The translations under genes were made by a program, and so were the position numbers. From Variovorax sp. (GTDB lineage: Bacteria > Pseudomonadota > Gammaproteobacteria > Burkholderiales > Burkholderiaceae_C), in assembly GCA_028292145.1 (NCBI GenBank), contig JAQGMX010000330.1, positions 1-11,559 on the forward strand: a stretch of DNA of 11,559 bases, read 5' to 3'. Shown piece after piece: positions 7,232-11,559 of the stretch (position 1 is its first letter; every line of letters begins with the position of its first letter). Under the pieces are notes generated by a model. The model saw nothing but the letters and a program-made list of their open reading frames with translations. It was not told the origin of the DNA and did not search any database.

Positions 7232-7884
7232 GCCGCGTCCTCCTGCTCGGCGAGACGGCGTTCCATCGCGGCCTGGAGCTTCAGGCGTCCGTGAAGCAGG
7301 CGGTTGCGCACGGTGTCGAGTCCGACGTCGAGGGTTTCCGCGATTTTCTCGACGGTAAATCCGTCCTCATGATGCAGCAGGAAAGCCGCGCGCTGCGTAT
7401 CGGGCAATTCGTTGAGACAGGCAAGCATGTGGCGGCCCGCCGAACGCCAGAACTCGATGTCCTGGATCGACGGATCGATCGGCTTGGCACCGAGCGCCCG
7501 CGCGGGAGGAAGCGGTTCGTGCGCATCGCCATCCTCGTCGGTATCGCGCGCGCTGAACCGCGCGTCGCGGCCCGCCACCTGCAGCCGGTCCATCGCCAGG
7601 TTGTGTGCGATCGTGTAAGCCCAGACGCCCCACGCCGCATCCTGCGACGAGAAATGCGCGCGCACCGTGACGATGCGTACCCACGTCTCATGGAACACGT
7701 CCTTGACCTCGCCGGCGAGCCGCGTGCCGAGCATCCGCTGCACGAAGCGCAGCACCGCGCTCTCGTGGCGCGCATAGAGCGTGTCGAATGCAAGGGTGTC
7801 GCCGCCCGTGAAGGCACGCATCAGTTGGTCGTCCGGCATGGCGGCATGACGCGCCGGGATCTTGACAGCGGTTGGAGCAAGCAT
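7228..7884 (-). CDS. ECF-type RNA polymerase sigma factor
   Basis: A 218-residue sigma-70 family protein of ECF type. Region 2 (about residues 31-102) contains DTLYARHESAVLRFVQRML and the promoter-opening segment VFHETWVRI with WAYTIAHNLAMDRL. A charged linker (about 103-140) follows, then region 4 (about 153-208) with LNELPDTQRAAFLLHHEDGF, the helix-turn-helix TVEKIAETLDVGLDTVRNRL and HGRLKL. Regions 1 and 3 are absent, as usual for the class. Starts at 7968, 7884 and 7839 are all possible; 7884 is chosen because it gives a normal N-terminal lead and 7968 would add a stretch with no family character. The stop overlaps the ATG of the probable anti-sigma gene. The signal and regulon are unknown, and I see no convincing autoregulated -35/-10 pair upstream. 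Confidence 0.9.
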   Translation of the reverse strand: MLAPTAVKIPARHAAMPDDQLMRAFTGGDTLAFDTLYARHESAVLRFVQRMLGTRLAGEVKDVFHETWVRIVTVRAHFSSQDAAWGVWAYTIAHNLAMDRLQVAGRDARFSARDTDEDGDAHEPLPPARALGAKPIDPSIQDIEFWRSAGRHMLACLNELPDTQRAAFLLHHEDGFTVEKIAETLDVGLDTVRNRLLHGRLKLQAAMERRLAEQEDAA

Positions 7885-8006
7885 CCGCCGATTTTCGCCT
7901 GAGGCGGCGAAGTCGTGAAATGTTTCGAAAGATTTATGTCTCGCGGTTTGGACGCCCGCATGCGTCAAGGAAATCGGAGGTTTTGGGCGAGGCTGAAAAA
8001 GCTGGT

Positions 8007-8012
8007 TATAAT
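8007..8012 (+). promoter_or_regulatory. -10 box (TATAAT) of the tRNA-Met gene
   Basis: A consensus TATAAT lies 9 nt before the first base of the mature tRNA, and GC-rich sequence (GGGCTCGG) follows it, as at many stringently controlled stable-RNA promoters. No clear -35 is seen. The transcript would have almost no 5' leader. Confidence 0.55.
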
Positions 8013-8021
8013 CTTGGGCTC

Positions 8022-8098
8022 GGCTCTTTAGCTCAGTCGGTTAGAGCGATGGAATCATAATCCACAGGTCCGCGGTTCGAATCCGTGAAGAGCCACCA
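8022..8098 (+). tRNA. tRNA-Met (anticodon CAT)
   Basis: The 77 nt cloverleaf is complete with an encoded CCA. The acceptor stem GGCTCTT pairs perfectly with AAGAGCC. The D arm is GCTC/GAGC, the anticodon loop ATCATAA carries CAT at 8056-8058, the variable loop has 5 nt and the T arm CGCGG/CCGTG has loop TTCGAAT. The first pair of the anticodon stem (A8049 and C8065) is a mismatch. The stem starts with a paired G1-C72, so it is not initiator tRNA. Elongator Met is the likely identity; a CAT tRNA-Ile modified by TilS is the alternative. Confidence 0.95.
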
Positions 8099-8101
8099 AA
8101 C

Positions 8102-8141
8102 AAAAGCCCCGCAAGTCAACGACTTGCGGGGCTTTTTCTTT
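8102..8141 (+). terminator. Strong intrinsic terminator after the tRNA gene
   Basis: A perfect 16 bp stem, AAAAGCCCCGCAAGTC (8102-8117) with its complement at 8121-8136, has a 3 nt loop and is followed by a T-rich run (TTTTTCTTT from 8133). The A-run on the other side means it could also work on the minus strand, ending transcripts from the relic and the lipid operon. Confidence 0.92.
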
Positions 8142-8199
8142 GCCTGACAACATCGCAAACAGGCTCCGCTTTTTAGAACAACAGCAACTTGAATTGCTT

Positions 8200-8687
8200 T
8201 CAAACAACGGCACTCGGCACCTGTTGCATGCCAAGCGCTGCCATGCACTGAGAGAGGCGACGCGGTTGCCCGCGCAGGCGCTCGATGGCACGGGCAAGGT
8301 CGACTCTGATGCTCTCGTCATAAGCGCCCTCGGCTTTGGCGACCGCCTGTCGCAGATGCGAGCGGCGTTGGCCGGCGGCTGCTCCAGATCGATGCAGGCT
8401 TCGAGCACGATCTCGAACTTGATCTGCACTCCGTCTTCTTCCAGCATTGTGCGAATGCCGTACTGATCAGCCCGCACTTCGCGCGTGGCAATCTGCATTG
8501 CGCCCGACCGGGCGATGGCCCGGACACCCAATGCATCTATCAGCGCCTGTCGCTGGGCGCGATAGCCAGCAAAGTCGGGAACCGGAAAGTAGATGATGAC
8601 CGATTCGCGGTATTCGCCGTAGTGCAGCACCATGGCGGTACCACCGCCGAAAGGGCAGTGGTGCGCCGCCAGCTTCGGCGCATCGAG
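8200..8687 (-). pseudogene. Decayed AbiEii-like nucleotidyltransferase toxin gene
   Basis: The first part (8687-8376) reads LDAPKLAAHHCPFGGGTAMV, then LHYGEYRESV and, further on, REVRADQYGIRT and VQIKFEIVLEACIDLEQ. This is the N-terminal nucleotidyltransferase region of the AbiEii/AbiGii toxin family. The catalytic motif, normally with two aspartates as in DIDF, reads IIYF at 8597-8586, so both acidic residues are gone. The family's C-terminal part resumes in a different frame (about 8373-8200), with LRQAVAKAEGAYDES and RLSQCMAALGMQQ, ending at TGA 8202-8200. A middle segment of several tens of codons seems to be missing at the frame change near 8375. The first frame stays open through the terminator and into the tRNA antisense strand, which is an artefact. 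Family matches are from memory, without a search. Confidence 0.75.
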
Positions 8688-8948
8688 CGTGACATTGGCT
8701 GTCTCTGGCAATTGCCAGGCCAGACGGGCGAGCTGCGGGTAATCCGCTACGTGGATGTTCGGCGGCAACGCTGCCGAGGGCTCGGTGCCGGTCGGCGGTT
8801 CAGCATTCGGATCGACGAACTGCAGTTCCAGTCCGACGGCAGCAGCGGCGCTCACGTAGGAGCCCATCGCCACGGACGGCTCGCCGCGCTCGATGCGGTG
8901 CATGCGAAAGCGCACGCCGGCTGTTGCCAATACAGCGGCAAGTTCAAT
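8688..8948 (-). pseudogene. Truncated XRE/HTH antitoxin remnant fused to the toxin relic
   Basis: The frame reads IELAAVLATAGVRFRMHRIE and then RGEPSVAMGSYVSAAAAVGL, the second half of an XRE-type helix-turn-helix domain. ADYPQLARLAWQLPE follows, a conserved stretch in antitoxins that precede AbiEii-type toxins. The first HTH helices and start codon are missing; the frame runs upstream into the end of the glycosyltransferase gene, whose TGA is at 8946-8944. The C-terminal part of the antitoxin is also missing: after LPETANVT the sequence passes directly into the toxin. The only start-like codon is a TTG at 8930 with no Shine-Dalgarno. I infer two deletions in a former antitoxin-toxin pair. 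Confidence 0.65.
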
Positions 8949-10179
8949 AGAAACGGGTGGTGCTGCGGTTGACCTGCTGAAGTAGGTCGCTCAGGATTTC
9001 CGGCACCTCGAACGCTGCGCGGTTGCGCATCCGCAGCGTGGCCACGCGATAAGCAGGCAGATCGGCCAAAACCGTGGTCACGGCCTCGCGCACCTTCGCA
9101 AAACCCGGCACCACGATGCCGACGCCGTTCTCTCGCACCCACTGTGCGTTGTAGCGCTCCTGCGGCAGCGTCCAGCGGTTGCAGGCGACGATCACCGGCA
9201 ACTGCATCTGCACCGCTTCGCTCACGCTTCCCGGTCCCGGCTTGCCGATGAAGAAGTCGGCGAGCCGCATGTAGCGCGCAGGATCGGGCGTGAAGCCGAG
9301 CACGAGCCGCGGCGCCTGTCCGGGCTGCACCGGCAGCGCGCGCAGCGCGTTCGCGAGCTTGGCGTTGTGACCGCAGGCGAGGATCAACTGCACATCGGGC
9401 AGGCGACGGGCAATATCCAGCATGGCCTTCGCGCCCTGGCCGCCGAACAGCACGATGCCGGTCGCGCGGTGCGGATCGAGGCCAAGTTCAACGCGCGCGT
9501 TCGCACGCGCGGCTTCGTCGCAGGGCTGCCCGTCGTGAAAGCCGTGCCGCAGGATCATTCCCGAGGTCGCATGGATGCGCGAAGCCGCGTAGCCCGCATC
9601 GCGCGCCTGCTGCACGGCGCGGCCCGAGCCGCAGACGATGTGCTGGTCGAGCCCCTTCTCGATCCAGAAGTTCGGCGGATGGTCGGCCAGGTCGGTCAGT
9701 ACGGTCACGTAGGGCGCCTGCGGACACGCCAGCGCCAACGATGCGCGCAACGCGCGGTTGAAGTTGGGTATCAGCGAGACGACCATGTCCGGACGCGTCT
9801 CTGCCCAATGCGTTCGCAGACGCCGCACCAGCGGTGCATGCGACCAGCGGATCATGGCCTGCAGCACTTTGAGTTCCTGCGCGAGCCCTGCAGTCCAGCC
9901 GCGTTTGATGCGCTGGTTGTAGACATCCTCCGGGTCGATGCCGGTGAAGCGCCGAAAGCCGTCGGTCGGGTCGAGCACCTCGCGCAGATTGACCAGTCGC
10001 ACGCTCCACTTCAACCCCGCACGGACGATGGCCGCCTCCAGCGCGAGCGCCGATGCGCGGTGTCCGCCGCCCGCGTCGATGTAGACCAGATCGACGGTGC
10101 ACGTCCTCACGAATGCACCGGCGGCACCGCCCTCGCCTTCCGCTGTCTCTGCTTCGCCGCGCGGATCGAGCAGCATCAT
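8944..10179 (-). CDS. MGDG-synthase-like glycosyltransferase (GT28-type fold), probable diacylglycerol glycosyltransferase
   Basis: A 411-residue GT-B glycosyltransferase. The N-terminal MGDG-synthase domain carries GGGHRASALALEAAI (37-51), the acceptor-side motif of plant and bacterial diacylglycerol glycosyltransferases, and TDLADHPPNFW (162-172). The C-terminal domain has GFTPDPARYMRLADFFIGKP, then GPGSVSEA (315-322), the donor-sugar-binding motif shared with MurG. The expected reaction transfers a sugar from UDP-sugar to diacylglycerol at the inner membrane; the sugar and the number of residues added are not predictable. The ATG overlaps the stop of the metallophosphoesterase gene (ATGA), so the two form one operon. 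The first about 25 residues are poorly conserved in character and rich in Gly/Ala/Glu. The stop codon lies inside the antitoxin relic's frame, so the last few residues may have been replaced when the relic was formed. Confidence 0.85.
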   Translation of the reverse strand: MMLLDPRGEAETAEGEGGAAGAFVRTCTVDLVYIDAGGGHRASALALEAAIVRAGLKWSVRLVNLREVLDPTDGFRRFTGIDPEDVYNQRIKRGWTAGLAQELKVLQAMIRWSHAPLVRRLRTHWAETRPDMVVSLIPNFNRALRASLALACPQAPYVTVLTDLADHPPNFWIEKGLDQHIVCGSGRAVQQARDAGYAASRIHATSGMILRHGFHDGQPCDEAARANARVELGLDPHRATGIVLFGGQGAKAMLDIARRLPDVQLILACGHNAKLANALRALPVQPGQAPRLVLGFTPDPARYMRLADFFIGKPGPGSVSEAVQMQLPVIVACNRWTLPQERYNAQWVRENGVGIVVPGFAKVREAVTTVLADLPAYRVATLRMRNRAAFEVPEILSDLLQQVNRSTTRFY

Positions 10180-11024
10180 GCGTGCACCGCCGCCGGTTTC
10201 GACGTCTCACGCTGCGCTCGCCCAGCGGCCACCGGCATGTGTTCGGCCCAGCGCAGGATTTCGAGCGTGCCGTCGGCGTGCTCGGCCAAGGCGGTCAGGC
10301 TCTCGACCCAGTCGCCGTCGTTGCAATAGAGGATGCCGTCGATGTCGCGCATCTCCGCGTGGTGGATGTGCCCGCAGACCACGCCCTGCACACCGCGCTT
10401 GCGCGCCTCTCGCGCCACGGCCTGCTCGAAGTCGCCGACATAGCTGACCGCACGCTTCACCTTCAGCTTGAGGTACTGCGACAACGACCAGTACGGCAGC
10501 CCCATGCGCGCGCGCAGCGAGTTGAGGTGACGGTTCAGACGCAGCGTGAATTCATAGAGCGAGTCACCGACATGCGCCAGCCACTTCGCGCACTGGATCA
10601 CGCCGTCGAACAGGTCGCCGTGCATCACCCACAGCTTGCGACCGTCGGCGGTCTCGTGGATCCAGTCGTCGACGACGTCGATGCCGCCGAAGTTGTGGTT
10701 CAGGTATTTGCGCGCGAACTCGTCATGGTTGCCCGGCACGAAGATCACGCGCGTGCCCTTGCGCGCCTTGCGCAGCAGCTTCTGCACCACGTCGTTGTGG
10801 GCCGGCGGCCAGTACCACTGCCGCTTCAGCTGCCAGCCGTCGATGATGTCGCCGACCAGGAAAAGCGTCTCGCATTCGGTGTGCTTGAGGAAATCGAGCA
10901 GCGCCTGTGCCTGGCAACCCGGCGTACCAAGGTGCAGGTCGGAGATCCACAGCGTGCGGAAGTGCTGCACGGGGCGTGCGGCAGTGTCGGACCATGCGCG
11001 GAGAAAGGCGGCGTCGCGTTGCAT
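10176..11024 (-). CDS. plcP: PlcP-like metallophosphoesterase (putative phospholipase C; LpxH-related)
   Basis: A 282-residue calcineurin-like phosphoesterase with all metal-site blocks: SDLHLG (28-33), GDIIDGW (58-64), GNHDEF (98-103), HGD (135-137) and GHIHHAE (218-224). Automated annotation would call it UDP-2,3-diacylglucosamine diphosphatase. True LpxH, as in E. coli, has GNRD and GHTHRP; here the blocks are GNHD and GHIHHA, and the surrounding segments (WYWPPAHNDVVQKLLRKARK, GDWVES) are those of the PlcP group. PlcP (SMc00171 of Sinorhizobium) removes phospholipid head groups during phosphate starvation and leaves diacylglycerol. The glycosyltransferase gene downstream overlaps it by ATGA and would use that diacylglycerol. 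Three direct repeats like a PhoB box lie 25-53 nt upstream. The ATG at 11024 has no good Shine-Dalgarno; a GTG at 10970 is the alternative start. Confidence 0.8.
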   Translation of the reverse strand: MQRDAAFLRAWSDTAARPVQHFRTLWISDLHLGTPGCQAQALLDFLKHTECETLFLVGDIIDGWQLKRQWYWPPAHNDVVQKLLRKARKGTRVIFVPGNHDEFARKYLNHNFGGIDVVDDWIHETADGRKLWVMHGDLFDGVIQCAKWLAHVGDSLYEFTLRLNRHLNSLRARMGLPYWSLSQYLKLKVKRAVSYVGDFEQAVAREARKRGVQGVVCGHIHHAEMRDIDGILYCNDGDWVESLTALAEHADGTLEILRWAEHMPVAAGRAQRETSKPAAVHA

Positions 11025-11048
11025 GGAACCGGAGCTTCCGGCGCGCGG

Positions 11049-11077
11049 AAGACAACGGCATGGCAGCCGCGTGAAAG
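11049..11077 (-). promoter_or_regulatory. Candidate PhoB box (three 7 bp repeats in 11 bp phase)
   Basis: Read on the minus strand, CTTTCAC (11077-11071), CTGCCAT (11066-11060) and TTGTCTT (11055-11049) are each separated by 4 nt. Against the Pho-box half-site CTGTCAT/C they match 6, 6 and 5 of 7 positions in the exact 11 bp phase PhoB needs. The element fills the 54 bp gap between the CDF exporter stop and the plcP-like ATG. I see no convincing -10 at the expected distance, so this remains a candidate. Confidence 0.5.
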
Positions 11078-11078
11078 T

Positions 11079-11559
11079 TCAGTGACCGTCCGCGCAGCGC
11101 TGGATTTCCACCGTCGAATGCACGATTTCCTCGTGCATCGAGAACTGCGCACGCACCGTATTCGCGTCGAGCGCCATCGAATGCGTGACCACCGTCAGCG
11201 CACACGAATACGCATTGCGTCCGACGCGCCACACATGCAGATCGGCCACCCGCGTGTGCGAATCGGCCAGCCCTTTTTCGACGCCGTCGCGTATCTCTTC
11301 AACCACCGGATGGTCCATCTCGCGGTCGAGCAGCACCCGGCCGGTTTCCATCAGAAGTCCCCTGGCCCAGTTCGCGACCAGCACCGCGCCGACGATGCCC
11401 ATCGCCGGATCGAGCCACGACCAGCCGTAGATCCAGCCGCCGATCAGCGCGGCGATGGCAAGCACCGAGGTCGCGGCGTCGGCGAGAACGTGGATGTAAG
11501 CGGATTTGAGGTTGAGGTCGGGCGCCTCATCGCTCGCATGCTCGTGGCCGTGCGAATGT
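11079..11559 (-). CDS. dmeF: DmeF-like cation diffusion facilitator, metal exporter (N-terminus beyond the window)
   Basis: The frame is open from the window edge to TGA at 11081-11079, about 160 codons. It begins in a His-rich cytoplasmic loop (HSHGHEHASDE), then DLNLKSAYIHVLADAATSV, the fifth transmembrane helix with the metal-site HxxxD pair. The sixth helix follows (WLDPAMGIVGAVLVANWARG), then LLDREMDHPVV and the C-terminal cytoplasmic domain, including TRVADLHVWRVG. CDF proteins export divalent metals in exchange for protons; the DmeF subgroup is linked to Co(II) and Ni(II). The subgroup call rests on the RVLLDREM and DLHVWRVG segments and the His-rich loop. A GTG at 11465 looks like a start but lies inside a transmembrane helix and is not used. 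Confidence 0.85.
   Translation of the reverse strand, partial: HSHGHEHASDEAPDLNLKSAYIHVLADAATSVLAIAALIGGWIYGWSWLDPAMGIVGAVLVANWARGLLMETGRVLLDREMDHPVVEEIRDGVEKGLADSHTRVADLHVWRVGRNAYSCALTVVTHSMALDANTVRAQFSMHEEIVHSTVEIQRCADGH

Noticed and set aside
8055..8930. A single minus-strand open frame of 291 codons that could be read as a novel fused protein
   Set aside because: It starts at a TTG inside an HTH domain, joins two families by deletion, leaves the toxin frame midway, and its last part runs through a terminator hairpin and into the tRNA antisense strand. It is treated as pseudogene remnants.
9367..10329. Plus-strand open frame of 320 codons opposite the lipid operon
   Set aside because: It spans the junction of two clear minus-strand genes and shows no domain of its own.
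10176..11024. Annotation as LpxH (UDP-2,3-diacylglucosamine diphosphatase)
   Set aside because: The metal-site blocks are GNHD and GHIHHA, not the GNRD and GHTHRP of LpxH, and the neighbour is a diacylglycerol-type glycosyltransferase. A search is still needed to settle it.

Overview
The window is a GC-rich chromosomal segment of a Gram-negative bacterium, most likely a betaproteobacterium of the Rhodocyclales type (Azoarcus, Thauera or Dechloromonas relatives). This rests on recognising protein families, the ubi-hydroxylase/DsbC/M61 gene order and the style of the tRNA-Met gene. No search was run. Most of the segment is ordinary, tightly packed core sequence, with one decayed accessory patch.

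Layout. A MOSC-domain protein (1-731, minus, cut by the window edge) is divergent from a three-gene plus-strand cluster: a UbiH/UbiF-family FAD hydroxylase, a periplasmic DsbC-type disulfide isomerase and an M61 metallopeptidase with a PDZ-like tail. The second and third genes share an ATGA overlap. The M61 gene converges, with an 8 bp overlap, on a minus-strand DUF2325 gene. That gene is divergent from an enoyl-CoA hydratase gene, and the gap between them holds a Fur-box-like palindrome. The hydratase gene converges on a minus-strand pair: an ECF sigma factor and a membrane protein that is probably its anti-sigma factor, also joined by ATGA. A tRNA-Met(CAT) gene with its own -10 box and a strong hairpin terminator follows.

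Next comes a relic (about 8200-8948, minus): the remains of an XRE-type antitoxin gene fused by deletion to an AbiEii-like nucleotidyltransferase toxin gene, with its catalytic aspartates replaced and its C-terminus in another frame. Upstream of it on the same strand is the most interesting unit of the window. It is a two-gene operon, joined by ATGA, of a PlcP-like metallophosphoesterase (currently easy to mislabel as LpxH) and an MGDG-synthase-like glycosyltransferase. The 54 bp gap before it contains three direct repeats in 11 bp phase that resemble a PhoB box. Together these suggest phosphate-starvation lipid remodelling: phospholipid is cut to diacylglycerol, which is then glycosylated to a phosphorus-free glycolipid. 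The window ends inside a DmeF-like CDF metal exporter gene (minus, partial).

I see no CRISPR array, insertion sequence, riboswitch or rRNA. The lipid-remodelling pair with its candidate Pho box, and the toxin-antitoxin relic beside a tRNA gene, are the observations most worth following up.
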